Shown: positions 22,701-37,700, numbered from the stretch's first letter. The stretch is 64,000 bases of DNA from Buddleja alternifolia (GCA_019426215.1 CM033393.1:24926591-24990590); one strand, 5' to 3'. Translations and numbers: made by a program. The notes: a model not told the origin generated them from the letters alone.

Positions 22701-25700
22701 TCTATATTTCTATGGGTTAGGGGTGTGTACCACTACCATTGGGTTTGGGCGATTTTATATCGTAAATTTAACCCAACTAGACATACATATATGGGTAGAT
22801 GAAAAGTTAATCCAAAATCTATCAATTATATCTTCAAATCAAGCAACTTTGAGTAGGTGGCGGGGATTATATTTTAATTATATTTGCTCAAAACTCAAAG
22901 TATTTGTTGTTTCAATTAAAGTAATTAAATAACGTAGCGTCATCTAAATAGTAAATGAATGCTATATTATCTTGATTTGGAGGGACTAAAAAGATATATA
23001 CACGATTATAGGGATAATTATATAAGTATATATATGCTTATATATATTTGTATATATAACTAATATAGATGATTGTATACACATAAACTTTCATATATGA
23101 GTAAAAAATTTAATATGCATATACATGTACATACATATTATATAATACTTTAAAATTTACACGCATATGTATATACACAATTATACACATAAATCTTATA
23201 AATTTAATCACATAAACTACAATATATATATATATATTCATTATATTACTATCACATAAATTTTATATTATATTTTTCAATCATTAACTAATTATAAACA
23301 TAAATTTTAGACAAAAACTTACGTGATTTGATCGCGACAGTAACTTTTGTCTCTTCTGAAAATAAAATCAAACACAAAACCAAACAAATTTTCACCAAAG
23401 TACACAACTCCCAATAAACTTTTTCACCAAAATTTTCATAAAAAAAAACCTCCAAAATAGAAACAAACACAGTCTATATTGTTGTTGGGTTAGATTTCGT
23501 TACGCATAAATAGTTAAATAACTTTGAAGAAGCGGATGAGTATTCCGAGCATGAAAACAAACAAAATAGCTTTTAAGAAAGTATTGTCCTGCCAGTAAAA
23601 GCCAATTTTAGCCGAATTTAGTGAACTCTAGTACAAACAATTAAGAGGACATAAGTATTCAGCAATTATGTTAGGCGTTTATGATGCTAATACATGAAAG
23701 TTTAGAAGGACCTTCTGACATCATCATATAATGTAGGCTGTGTAGAATGAATATATTGGCATTTTTTTACTTTATTTTCTGAGCGTCTCCTGGTTTTCAT
23801 CATATCCCACAATCACCTTCATTTGTAGTTGGTCTGGGTTCTAAGACTTTCATTTTCTCTTGAGTATTAATTACAATAGTCACCTTTTTCTATTTATATG
23901 TATAGGTGCAATAAACATGTGATGTATGAGATGATGGAGGAAATCACTCCAAATCATATCACAATCAAATAAAATCATCAATCAATCCCCAATTATATCT
24001 ATAATCTAAATCATATCAAATATGATTTTCGAGATCAATCTTGATTTCTAACACTGCCCCTCAAGTTGAACACAGAAATCTGAATTGAAGTGTTCAACTT
24101 GAAATAAAAGAAATGCCTTCAAGAAAAACGTGGATTCTTTTTGGACTTCATGATGTTAGAGATCCATGATGAGTTAAAATATGCACGGAATAACACTTCG
24201 TGCACTACAATTTGGAACAATCCATATATGATGATCAATTTGCTACCAAGGAATGAAATGAACAGAATGACCATCGTGCTATGCGGAAGCAAATGAAGCA
24301 GGATTAAACCTGCTCTGATACCATGTTGAAATTTCATGATAGGTTGTAAAAGTGAAGAGAGTAGAAGAAAACACAAGAATTACATGTTTCGGTCATTTGG
24401 CCTCCAACCACAAAACAATGCCCAAAGAGCTATAAGGCTTTCATTCTCTCTTGAGTATTAATTACAATAGTCACCTCTATATATATATAGGTGAAATAAA
24501 CATGTGATAAATGAGATGATGGAGGAAATCACTCCAAATCATATCATAATCAAATCAAATCATCAATCAATCCCCAATTATATCCATAATATAAATCCTA
24601 ATCTTAATCATATCAAATATGATTTTCGAAATCAATCTTGATTTCCAAAATGAAATGATCAGTGGAAGTTTGTTGTTCAGGGGATGCACCACAAGGAATG
24701 ATGTTAGCTAGCTCTTACAAGGGTTAACTTGTTATAGAAGGCAATTGGCCAGTAGTGATTTAGCTTCAAAAAAGAGGCCAAAGAAAGATGGAAGCAGAGG
24801 TGACCTTGCCTCCAGTCATTGGTTATAGTTTTTTCTTTTTTTCTTTTCCCTTCGAGATATTGAGTTTTACAATGCTGTTAAGGTAAACCACAAGAAAATG
24901 TACATAAAGAAATTTCTAATCACATGGTTGCCAACATATATGTTTCTGAGAGTTGGAGTTGATAGCAGTATGTGGCTGAGAAAAGGGAGGTGGATTGCTT
25001 GTAAGTCACTCCCTGGATTGCTTAGGTAGACCACCTAGATTTGAAATTGCATCAGAAAACTTGAGTTGGGCTCTATAAATCTACAATTCAGATTAATCAT
25101 CATGTTAGGGATCAGAAGCCATAGAAGAATTACAGATTAAGCATCTGAACAATAGGGTTAAATTCACCACAAATGACTTGGACATAGTAGAATATTTCCT
25201 GGCTTGGAGATCCCACAAATTATGTTTTGACATCTAAAAGAAATTGTTAGCAATTTCTGGAAATATGGGCCTTTTTAGTGCTATGAAACTGCTCCTTTTT
25301 AAAAATGATAACAACGCAATCTCTGCAGTTTTTGCTTTACATTACATTTATCCATTAAATATTTCATGAAAAGTATAGGGAAACACCATATCTCTGCCTA
25401 TGAATCTAGGGCTTAATATGATAAACTTTTTGATCTCCTATTCATTAGTTTGTTTAACAGTTTTTGAAGAAAGATTTTATTAGTAATGATGTGTATTCAG
25501 ATGTCCAGAAGAATTATATCTATGGAATTCTGACTAATGTCTAAGTTCTCTGCAGGACTGCTATATCGACATATGTTGCCCAGAGGTTCTCAGTCTTTTC
25601 ACCGACAATTTTGACTATCAACATTTGCGTCGTCACTTTGTCAAGGGGTTGCTCGTTGATGATGTAAGCGTTAGTAGCATATATTTTAGGTTACTTTAAA

Positions 25701-28700
25701 AGTCTCATCATTCACTCACTCGACCTGTACTCAAACTTCGAACTTCAGGATAAAGTAATGGCACATGCATATTAATGCACCCTTTAACCCTTTTCTTGCC
25801 TTCACTTAATCAAGATGCATTTATGTACATTTTGTAGCATGTAGCACATGTAGGTGAGGGAGATCTTTAGAAATATATTTATGATACATCTAGATTGCCT
25901 GATTTAGTGATTCAGTAATTTTGATTTTGCTGCCTACTAGTTCAGGGATAAAAGTCTTTTCACCTGTGAGTAAGTATAGTGGTGCAAACGAGCCGAGCTC
26001 AAGCCGAGCCTGACCAAATTGCTCGGCTCGAGCCAAGATTTTCGAGCTTGAGCTCAAGCCTGGCTCGAGCCAAGTCGAAGCGAGCAGTACTCAAGCTTGA
26101 GCTCAAAAGAATAAAACATAATATTATAATTTTTTTTTATATATATGTACATATTTTTTTTTATTAATATAAATATACTATTAATTTTATATTAACATGT
26201 ATATATATATATATTATCAAATACAATCATGATAAATATTAAATATATTATGTATTTAAGTGTGTATCTTGTCATTAAGTATAATATAATATATATTAAT
26301 AAATAAAAAATAAAAATATTTTTCTATTCAGGCTCAAGAGCCCATGGGCAGGTATAATTGGCTCAATCTCGGCTCGTTATGCTTGCAAAAAATTGAGCTC
26401 GACTAGATGCCCACCCCTAAGTATCAGTGGTGGTATATTATGTAATCATATTTGTTTTCCATAAGTCATTTGTTTTTATTTCTTGATTTCTGATGATTGG
26501 GTAGTGGTAGGATTTAGGGGTATTTTGTTAATTGTCTTGTCTATCTACTATAGTTGCATTCGTTTTGTAAAAAAACCCATCAAGGCTGAGTAGTGAATGA
26601 CCACACATTCTCCCTAATTACTTTTTCAGCACTTTCAGTATTGCATAAGAGGAAGTCAATCAAGAATGCTCCTAGAAAGACTTAATAATCATCAAAATCA
26701 TAAGCTACACCACTTCCACCGAAGCTCAGTCATTAAAACAACTACCATTTCATTAACTCAAGTAGTCAGTCACTATCACTGTTCATTGTGCTTAATTGGT
26801 AGTTTCTTGGTCGGGAAACCCTGGTTCTTGGCCGGTGCTAGCACAAAACCTTAGTTCAAAACTCATGGGCTTCAGATCTGAAATTCACCATCATTCTCGT
26901 GCTCCCGTCTGATAGTCGTGACCCGAGTTATTGCCATACTTTTTCACTCTTGGTGGTCCCGTCAGCTTACCTGTGTTCTCCGTCATAGTCTAGGACTTCT
27001 GATCGCAGTCAAGATCTATGATCGTTTTACCAGTTCTTATTTTTGCTGTTACCAGCCTGTCCTCATCATTGGAGGTCCACTCCTCAGATCCATTCGTGAG
27101 CGGCCATGGCTTTGTACCAGATCCGCTCATCATGTTTTATATATTCTTTGTTGTAGCGCCTGTTTGGTCACTGCTAGTTTATTATGGTACCATAGTCATT
27201 GTTATGATATCCCACATCGGTTCCACATGAAAGTGTGGAAGGGTATATAAGTGGGGAGTCAACCCTTTACATTTGACCATGGTTTTGGGTTAAGTTAGGG
27301 CTCCCTATCTTATATGCCTAATAGTCACCGTCTGGCCTTCTTCATCCTCCATTGTGGTTGCAAGTTGCAAGAAACATAGCTTTTCCTACTGTTGTCAATG
27401 TTGCTATTGTAAGACAGTTTGCTGGAGAAACAATCTGAGGCGTTGCCTAGGCCAGTTGCCTCAACTTCTGTTCCAATTTCGCTCTTTCAATTTGTTGGAA
27501 TATGATTATTTGTTTCCTATGGCCTTCATGGTTATGCCTGAAATTAAGTTGTTAGGCTTGGTGTGTGTTGGGCTTCAAGGTGTTGGGTGTTATGTGGTGC
27601 TACCTTATGCTTGGTAAGTTTAGTTTGTGGACTAAATACTTTAAAAAGTCAGCTGGTACCTTTAATAAGAATTCAAAATCAGTAAAACAAAATAAATAAA
27701 TAAATAAATTGTGGAGCAAATCAAGTTTGTTGATGAAGGGGAGTAGGGTCTCGTAGTTTTGACGTAGTTGCTTTGCATGATTTTGTTATTTTTAGGCTAC
27801 TGTCTTATGATTTCTTCTTTGTTGGTACTTTGTTCCGGTTTTGGTGACTGCAGTGTTTAAAGGTGCTGTTCAGTTGTTCAGCTTGGTATTGGATCTGCTA
27901 TTGTTGTTGATTGGCATGGTTGTGGTTGTGGTAGTCCTTGGTAAAGTTGTCACTATGTCTTTTCTGGTGTCTTTAGACATCAAAGTCAGCTGTAGCCACT
28001 GAGGTCTTTGCAGTGTGGTTCAGTCCTTTAAATGGTTGTTGTCTTCCAAGGATCCAATCCGTCTCAGCTGTTAAGTCGGCCAGCTGCTGGTCATTTTCTG
28101 GACATGTCGATCAAATGTTCAAGTTATGTCGTCATCTCTGTTAATCTTATTTGTATGTAGGTCAGTAGGTGTAGTATTTTTAGATGTGTCCTTGTGTGAT
28201 AGTTTTATCGAGTCTCCTTTATTTTTACTTTTTTTATTTTGCTGAGCTTGCATTGTAAGCTCCAACTTGAGGGTGGTGTTAGAGTTGGGAGTGTATTGGT
28301 ACTTGTCATTCTACTTTGTATAAATACCCAAAATGGCAACACATTCTGCCGAATTACATTATCACTAATTTTAACAGGTCGCATGGTTTCCTTCCTCACC
28401 TGGGCATTATATTTCATTTTTTAATTTCCCTTTTTTCTTTCTCAGATTATGGGTTACAAAATTTTCACCCATGAAATTCATTCAAGTTACGCAGCTCGGG
28501 TTGATAATTATCGAAGCTATGACACCATTAGTAAAGATATAATTCAGAGATGGACTTATCCTTTGGTGCCTGACGTCCAGTTTTTCCGAAATTGTGTAAC
28601 AAAACTTGAAAGACAGGGAACATATCGAGCATCAGGTGAAAATGCTAAACTATGTGAAATTTATTTTACGCTTCTATTTAGCTGTTTGCGCATCGTCCCT

Positions 28701-31700
28701 AGATGAGTTTCTGTTTGATTTTTACCTGTATTTTTGGACAAAAGAGGATTTGCTGATTTGCGCAGGTTTTTCTGTCTGGAAAATAATGCTACGTAAATGC
28801 TAGGGACACGAATTCTGTGATTTTATTTTCTGTTCAAGTTTCTAGCAGCTGTACTTTTATATGTTACATGTGGTAATAGTGTTGGATGGTTCTCGACGAG
28901 TTAATGAATTTCAAAACTTTTAGTATTTCATGTCTTCTAGATAATACCAAACTGGTATCATGGTATGCAAATTTATCTGGAAACAAATAGAACGGATGCT
29001 TTCCTATTACAAGGAAATCCGTTGAAATATTTTACATTATAAAATCACTGCTCTCGCAATCCTGTAAAAACAATGTAATCATCCTTAAAACTTGGCTAAC
29101 ATGGAAGCGTATAATAAAAAATCTTATAATGAACGTTTCCGATAAATTATATTCTCTTTTCCTGTAGATGGACATAGGCATACTCCTTTGCTAGCTAAAC
29201 AAATTATGTAATATAAACTCATTTCCTTTAAAGAATTAGTTTTGATTACTATAGCTTTCTTTTACAATAATAGTATGTAACCACAAAGCACTATGTGAAT
29301 GCCTATCTTTAGGCCCTGCATCTCTTTGGTGATGTAGGGTTCACGCATGATCTCCACTTTACATTGTCAAACTGCAGTTAGTACCATCTTATGCTGCGTC
29401 ACTTTTTACCTTGGTATAGTTTTTGACTTGATTACACAGACATAGGGCTATCACGTTCAGCGAGAATTGGCCCTTTTACTGTCATTGGTAATGGCACAAC
29501 AGTTGGAAACTACACGGAAGTGTCAAATTCTGTCATTGGAGAAGGTTGCATAATTGGATCAAATGTTTCAATTGATGGTTGTTATATATGGGATAAGGTT
29601 ACCATTGAAGATGGCTGTAAACTAAAGCATGCAATAGTGTGTGATGGTGTGATCGTGAAGTCTGGAGCAGTTCTGGAAGCTGGTGCTGTTTTATCTTTCA
29701 AGGTATTCCTACTTGAAATGCCTAAACTATGTTGGACCCTTTCTTTAGGCGTCCTCTATTCACTTCTTACAGTAACATCTTGGTTATCAATTTTTTGTCA
29801 TTTGATGGGAGTCTAGTCTACAGTTATCAGTATTATGGGACATTGTCAGATACTCCAGTTTTGTTTATAAAATTTTATTACTTTTTCGCAAGTTTTTGTG
29901 AACCCAGACTTAAAAAAGATTGTCCTCTCAATTTTCTATTTGAAGTTAATCATTTCAAACAGACCCTACTCGTTATGACCAGGATTTAGTGGCCCTATTG
30001 TCTCATGCTCTCATAATGCATAGTTGACTCAGATTATGTTATCAGCTCTATGACTGTTGCCTATTTTCCTTGCGACTCAAGACTCTTTACTTTGCCAGTC
30101 TTAGACCCTTTACTAATTCCTGTAATGGATAGAAATCACTTGTCCACAGTGGAAGATGGAAGGAACTGGCAACACGTATTGTATCGTCAGTATTAGCTGT
30201 CAATATGATGGCTTCATTTTACATATTTCAAAACGCAGATGCCATTTCATGTGGTCAGAATTACTATCCTTAGGGACAATCTATTCTCTGGTTGAAAATG
30301 CTTATTCGTATGCGAATTTACACGACTAAGTCATGAGATGAGTTGTATAAAATATGAATAAAGCTGAAACTTGCTTGCAGTGCACTTGTAATTGCAGCAT
30401 GTGGTTTGTTTGTTTGGCTCAAGTTCATAGCATTTCATGCGCTGAAGCTGTGCAGGTCGTAATTGGACAACAATTTGTTGTTCCTGCTTACTCAAAAGTG
30501 TCTTTACTTCAACAACCTCTCAAACAAGACAGTGATGAAGAGCTGGAATATGCTGATAATAGCAGTGGGACCATAGAAATTCCATGTAATTTCTCAACCT
30601 CTTAAATATTATAAGCTTTGCCATTGATATGCAATTTAACATTATTAGCCATCAGTACGAACTATGAAATATAATTTTTGTACATTTCAAATTTATGTTC
30701 TCTATTAGTTGTCAGGGTGTGGTATTTGTTTAAAAAACATTATTCCCTAACCAATTGTATGTAATCTGTCATCTTTTTGAATTTATTGTATCGTCATAAA
30801 CTTGCGTTCCCCTGTTACAGAAAAGGAAAGCGGTGACATGATATGCTCCTTGTACCTAGGCCAAGCACTAGATGGCACTTTGCTTTTTGACTGTAGAATG
30901 TGCAAATTAAGTTTAGCGTCAATGCTTCTACAGAATGAGACTCGATTTAGACATGCTTTATGGCTCATTTACTACCCTTGTTTTAGGATGTTATAACATC
31001 TTCAACCTAAATTCTATAATAATCATAAAAGTGATTGTGCTTTAGTTTTGTGAAAGCATATATCCAAATGAAAGATGATGAGGAGACACTAAAGAAGGAA
31101 CTCTGTCACTAGGAAATGAATTAACAAATCAAAAGGTTTGACAAGTGTAGCCTATTGATAGAGTCATGATTATTCGTACTCTAGAACGATAAGTGCAAAA
31201 GTACACATGAAAATGATTCCATTATCAATGACTATGAATTCAAACTACAGAATAGACCATGAATTTGAAATATGACTACTTAGATAAACTGATGGCTAGA
31301 TGATTACCAAGTTTGTTGGCATCTGAATGTTTCAACACATATTGTAAGCTTGGGATTTTATGCCTCCATGAATATACATTCTTCTATTTGTATTGTTCAT
31401 GCAGCTCAAAATTTTGAATTCCGCATTGGACATCCAGTGAAGCGAACTTTATCATGCGGAATCAATAGTGTCCTTTTTCTACCTACTGCATATACTTATA
31501 TTGTGTTTAATTATTCTGTTTCTATTTAGTGATTTCTAAATGTTTTTAGTGACGTCTGACCTTAGCAATAGAAGCTGACTTGAATAAGCTGGATCTTGTT
31601 GCCATAAATGGTGATATTTTTACGAAAATCCTAACCAGATCATCACCAACTTGATGTTTTACTTGCCTCGTTACTAGTTGTGTTATAAAATTGAATGGAA

Positions 31701-34700
31701 AGTTTCAGTAAAACTCATTCATTGAATTAGAAGATTTCATTTTCTTTTTGCTGATGAAAAACTCTTTATGTACTTGAGTACTTCAGTCTTGACCATTTTG
31801 TTGATTTCTTTATTATTTAATGCATGTCTGGATCGTAGTTGTAAAAGGCGCGCGCCATGGCGCATGGCGCAAATGGCGCAGCCTGTGCGCCATGGTTCAT
31901 GGGATGGGGCACAGCTTGCCAATGGCGTGTGCCATGTGCGCCATGGCGCTCGCCTTTAAGGCGCGCACCATGTGCGCCATTTGAAAGAGAAGAACCTTAG
32001 ACAATTTTCGTCAAAATTGTAAGGTCAAAATTGGGTCAACTAGTAAAATTTAGTAAAATTGGGGCAATTTGGTGATATTTCCAACGGTCCTAAAACAAAC
32101 CCACCTCAAACTCTCGCTGAAACCATCCAATCCGTGTATTCTTTCATGGTTTTGCAGTAGTAAGGATGTTGCCAGAACATTTGTTTGTTTCAAAATTGGA
32201 TCGGTTTGTTTTATTTCAAGATTATTATGTTATAAGCAAGTTTACATGAAAACTCAAGAAAATTCTCTGAACCCATGTTAACACTTAATTCACAAATAAC
32301 AAACACAAACTCAAGAACGAATTCTTGCCCAAGCTTAAAGCCGAATTTCTTAAGTATTTCTTGATAATCCAAGAGAACTAATACAATGTATATATACTTG
32401 TTAGAAGCCACAACCCACTCACAAACACTCAGCACTCCCAAACCACTACTAAGCACTCATAACCCACTATTAAACACTCACAACCCACTAATAAGCACTC
32501 ACAAACACTCAGCACTCACAAACCACTTATTAAGCACTTACAACCCACTATTGAGCACTCACAAACCACTACACCACAAATGACTAATGAAGTAATAAAT
32601 GACTAATTAATTACACCAAATCAGCTGGTGAATTTCTTCTTGCGCCTGGAGTAGACTCGAATCGGAGCTACATCATTTTGCTTCGTAACAATGCCTTCCC
32701 CTTCAAATTCAGCCTTGTCCGCAAGGCTGATTTTCGGAAACTGCTGTACCAATTCATCGGTATCCATCCAAGTAGCATCATCTCGTGATTGGCCTACCCA
32801 CTTGACCAAGGCTTGATGAATGTGATTTGGTCCTTGCTGCACAGTGCGCCATTCTAGTACCTCTTCAGGTTCAAATACATTAGTGCCCGAGATTTCCAAA
32901 CTAGGCGGTAACTCCCCTTCGATTGGATGATTCCCCACCACACGTTTTAACTGGGAAACATGAAAAACCGGGTGTATGCGACTATTATCCGGTAGCTTTA
33001 GTCGATACGCGGTGGCCCCAATACGTGCTAAGATCTCGAATGGGCCATAAAATTTCGCAGCCAACTTATTGTGACCAATTCGTGCCATTGATGTTTGTCG
33101 ATGTGGTCTAACTTTCAAGAAAACACAATCGCCCACCTTAAACTCAACCGCCCGTCGTCGTTTATTAGCATAGTGTGCCATCTTCTGTTGTGCTCGTAAT
33201 AAATTATATTTTAATTGCCGCAATACCTCATCTCGGCCTCCCAAAACTGCTGCGACAGCAGCCACCTTGCACTCACCAGGTAAGAATCGAAGAAGAGCCG
33301 GTGGTGCACGTCCATAAACTATTTCGAATGGAGTCATTTTTGTCGAGTGCTGAAAAGCAGAGTTATACGAAAATTCGGCCCACGGTAACCATCCAACCCA
33401 TTTTCGGGGCTGTTCCGAAGAGAAACACCGCAAGTATGTCTCTAAAACTCGGTTAAGTACTTCCGTTTGCCCATCCGTTTCGGGATGATATGCCGAGCTA
33501 AATTTCAGTTTTGTCCCTTGTAATGTAAACAACTCCCGCCAAAATGAGCTAATGAACACCGGGTCACGATCACTAACAATAGAACGAGGCACCCCATGTA
33601 AACGAACAATCTCGCGAACGAAGATTTCAGCCACCGTTCTAGCCGTGATTGGACTTTTAAGGGCAATGAAGTGACCATATTTCGAAAGACGATCGACCAC
33701 CACCATAACACACGTAAAACCCTGCGATTTAGGCAAACAAGTTATAAAATCCATAGAAATGTCTTCCCAAATTACCTCAGGTATCGGTAATGGTTGTAAT
33801 AATCCCGCCGGCGACGTTGCCTCATACTTTGATTTTTGGCAGACAATACAATTGGCCACATAATCTTGCACTTGTTTGAACATGCCTCTCCAATATACAC
33901 TTGAGGCCAACCTACGGTACGTGCGAAAGGCCCCGGCATGTCCTCCCGTAGGTGTATCATGAAACTCATATAATAACTTTGGAATCCAACTTGATTTTTC
34001 CGCCAAAACCAACCTGCCTTTGAAGTACAATCGCCCTTGTTCCAGATGGAAACCCGGTTTACTAGTCACGTCCTTACTTAACTCTTCCATTATGCCATGG
34101 ATAAATGGATCCGCCTGCTGTTCCGCGGAAATTTCAGTGATTTCGGGCCAAATCGGCCCACTAACAACCCGTAATTCCGAGTCTTCCTCCCTCCGGGACA
34201 ATGCATCGGCTGCCTTATTTGAGATTCCCGTCCGATACTCGATCTCGAAATCATACCCCAATAGTTTTGCGACCCACACTTGTTGCGATGGAGTGATAAT
34301 GCGTTGGTTTAAGAGGTGTCTTAAACTGCTATGATCTGTTCGAACTGTAAAGTGACGACCCACTAAATAAGGTCGCCACTGCTCCACCGCTAACACTAAT
34401 CCCATAAGTTCCCTCTCATATGCTGACTTGGAGAGGGTTCGATCGGCCAAGGCTTTGCTAAAGTAAGCTATGGGTCGCTTCTCTTGCATAAGCACTGCCC
34501 CAATCCCCGAGCCCGATGCATCACACTCAATTGTAAATTTCTTCGTAAAATCGGGCATTGCTAACACGGGAGCACTTGTTAAAGCTAATTTCAACTGCTC
34601 AAAAGCTGACCCTGCTTCCTTCGGCCACTCAAACCGAGTGGGAGCTTCTTTTTTTAGTAATTGTGTCAAAGGTCGCGCAATGATCCCATAGTTCCTCACG

Positions 34701-37700
34701 AATCGCCGGTAGTATCCTGTCAAACCCAAAAAACCTCGAACATTTCTCACCGAACGGGGCACTGGCCAATCAATGACAGCGCTGATTTTGACAGGATCCA
34801 TTGCCACGCCAGTGGCTGAAATAATATGGCCGAGGTACTCGACTTGTGTGCACCCAAACGAACATTTTTTTCGGTTAGCCTTAAATTGATTTTCCCGTAA
34901 AATGTTGAGAACTAGTTCAAGTTGCTCCTTATGAGCCCCCTCGGTCCTACTATAAACCAATATATCGTCGAAGAAAACCAGAACAAACTTTCGCAGAAAT
35001 GGACGAAAGAGATCATTCATGGTTGACTGGAATGTGGCCGGCGCGTTAGTCAACCCGAATGGCATAACCAAGAACTCGTAATGGCCACTGTGAGTTCTGA
35101 AAGCCGTCTTTGGCACATCTCGGGCCATCACCCGAATTTGGTGATAACCCGAACGTAAGTCAATCTTAGAGAAAATAGTCGCTCCGGCTAATTCATCGAG
35201 CATCTCTTGTATTATCGGAATTGGATATTTATCTGGTACGGTAACTTTATTCAATTCGCGATAATCCACACAAAATCTCCAGCTCCCGTCTTTCTTCTTT
35301 ACTAACAAAACCGGGCTCGAAAAAGGACTCGAACTCGGTTGTATCACCTTGGCTAATAGCATGTCCGACACTAAACGTTCGATCTCATCTTTTTGAGCGT
35401 GACCGTATCGGTATGGTCTCACCGATACCGGGCCCGCCGCCACGTGTAGCTCAATCCTGTGATCAGTGGCACGCCACGGAGGTAGGTCTTTTGGTTCCCC
35501 AAACACATCATCATATCGCCCCACTATCTCCTCAACCCCAGCCCCCACAGACTCTCCCTTTATACTCTCGGTTGTACCTTCTCCGTCATCACCTTTCATA
35601 ATAATAGCCCAACATTCTGACTCATGCATTTTCATTAATGATTTGAGACTAACTTGACCACGACATAAGGCCGGATCGCCCTTAAGCTGTACTTGCCCCC
35701 CCCCGTGTTGGAAAGTCACGGTCAAGTCCTGCCAATCGAGGTGGACTCCTCCTTTGAGTGTTTCGAGCCATGCTACTCCAAGAATTACATCTATTCCGCC
35801 AAGAGGAAAAACGTAACAGTTAGCTTTGACGGTGCAGGTATCAAATTGAATGGCCACGGCTCGACAAAGGCCCTCGGATTCTTGCCGTTGCCCGTCGCCC
35901 AATTGAACGCCAAATCTGCCCGTGGCTAGTGGGGTCCAACCGAGTGCCTCCACCAAGGTGTTTGACAAAAAGTTGTGGCTGGCACCGCTGTCAATGAGCA
36001 CGGCCACAGCTCGCCCTCCTACATGTGCTCGTAGTCGTAAGGTGCGCGGGCTAGAGAATCCTGCTAACGTGTACAAGGGTAGGGACGCTGTCTCGGTGAC
36101 CTCCCCTTCTGACGAAATAAACGGCTCTTCAATCTCCGTCTCCAAATTTTCGATCAGCTCCGTGTCTAAGGAGTCCCCGTCTTCCACCAATAATGCACGT
36201 AATTGCTTGTTCGGGCACTCGTGTAGAGGATGGTATGGCTGTTTGCAACGGAAACACAACCCTTTGGCACGCAAATCCAATAATTCTTGCTGAGTTAATC
36301 TTCGAATTGGAGTGCGTGCAGTGGATTGGCCCGAGCCGGTGGATCGAGTGGGGCCACTTCTGTCAGGTGGTCGAGCAGTAGCCCCCGGAAGTGTCGAGAA
36401 AGAGCTGGCTGCACTTGTCGTGGTTGGCTTGCTAAAATTAACCGAGCGTGTGGGTGTAGACGAGAAGGAGCGAAACTGTCTCCCACCCGTTGAAATAGTG
36501 AGATCATCTTCGATGTCGCGGGCTAATTCCATGGCCGTCTCCAAATCGACGGGGCGCAACCATCGTAATTTGCTGCGAATGTCATACACCAAACCGTGCA
36601 TGAAATAACCCATGTAATGGTCGTCGCTCAAACCCGGAACTTGATTTGCCAGTTGAACGAATAAGTTCACATAATCCTCCACCGATCCCGTTTGTCGTAC
36701 ATCCGACAACCGCTCAAATGGACTCCCCTTGTAACGATTATCAAACTTCACCATAAATGCTTGTGAAAATTCGGTCCATCCCATATTGGGTTTACGTTGA
36801 CGAATCCACGTAAACCAGTGCAAGGCTCCTCCCTCCATAGCCACCATGGCCGCCGGCACCTTCTGCTCCGGGGAAGTTTGCTGGATTTCAAACTGTTGGT
36901 TAACGCGAGCCAGCCAACCGAGTGGATCAGAGCCTTCAAAAGTAGGTAGTAGGATTGACGGAGGTGGCACGGAAACAGCTGCCACCGTCGCTGTAGCTGG
37001 ACTTTCGGCAACGTGAGGGCTCTCTGGCACGGTAGATACAGCTGGTTGTGGTGCAGCGGGTAGCGTGGCTTGAACCACCGTTGTCAGATTGGTGATTGCA
37101 GCCGTCAATTCAGCCAATTGTTGCTTCATCATAACTTGATCGCCCAACACTTCATTCATGGTCCCCTCCAACTTGTCCATTCGCTGATCCGAGGATGAAC
37201 GAGTATTCGTCATTATTCGCAGGGAAAAAGATCCGGCAGGTCGGACCAAATTGTTAACACTTAATTCACAAATAACAAACACAAACTCAAGAACGAATTC
37301 TTGCCCAAGCTTAAAGCCGAATTTCTTAAGTATTTCTTGATAATCCAAGAGAACTAATACAATGTATATATACTTGTTAGAAGCCACAACCCACTCACAA
37401 ACACTCAGCACTCCCAAACCACTACTAAGCACTCATAACCCACTATTAAACACTCACAACCCACTAATAAGCACTCACAAACACTCAGCACTCACAAACC
37501 ACTTATTAAGCACTTACAACCCACTATTGAGCACTCACAAACCACTACACCACAAATGACTAATGAAGTAATAAATGACTAATTAATTACACCAAATCAG
37601 CTGGTGAATTTCTTCTTGCGCCTGGAGTAGACTCGAATCGGAGCTACATCATTTTGCTTCGTAACAACCCATTTTACTCTCTTTGCTGATTTATGTATTA

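Larger units (their letters stand above)
32276..37666 (-). mobile_element. Intact chromodomain Ty3 retrotransposon (Reina-like), very young
   Basis: A 5391-bp element with two 415-bp LTRs that I find identical by eye (32276-32690 and 37252-37666) and a 5-bp target duplication ACCCA (32271-32275, 37667-37671). The single open polyprotein ends in a chromodomain. The short LTRs and ~5.4-kb length fit the Reina clade of chromoviruses. It inserted into the hAT-like element inside intron 7, antisense to the host gene. Identical LTRs and an unbroken frame mean a recent insertion, possibly still able to move. Confidence 0.95.

Noticed and set aside
26918..27250. A 110-codon plus-strand frame in intron 4
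   Set aside because: No domain likeness. It sits in decayed repeat sequence around a CCCACATCGG motif typical of short LTRs.
32386..32583. Ser/Thr/His-rich repeat protein frame, also at 37362-37559
   Set aside because: It lies wholly in the LTR, identical in both LTRs, and reflects the CACTCACAACCCACT repeats rather than a gene.
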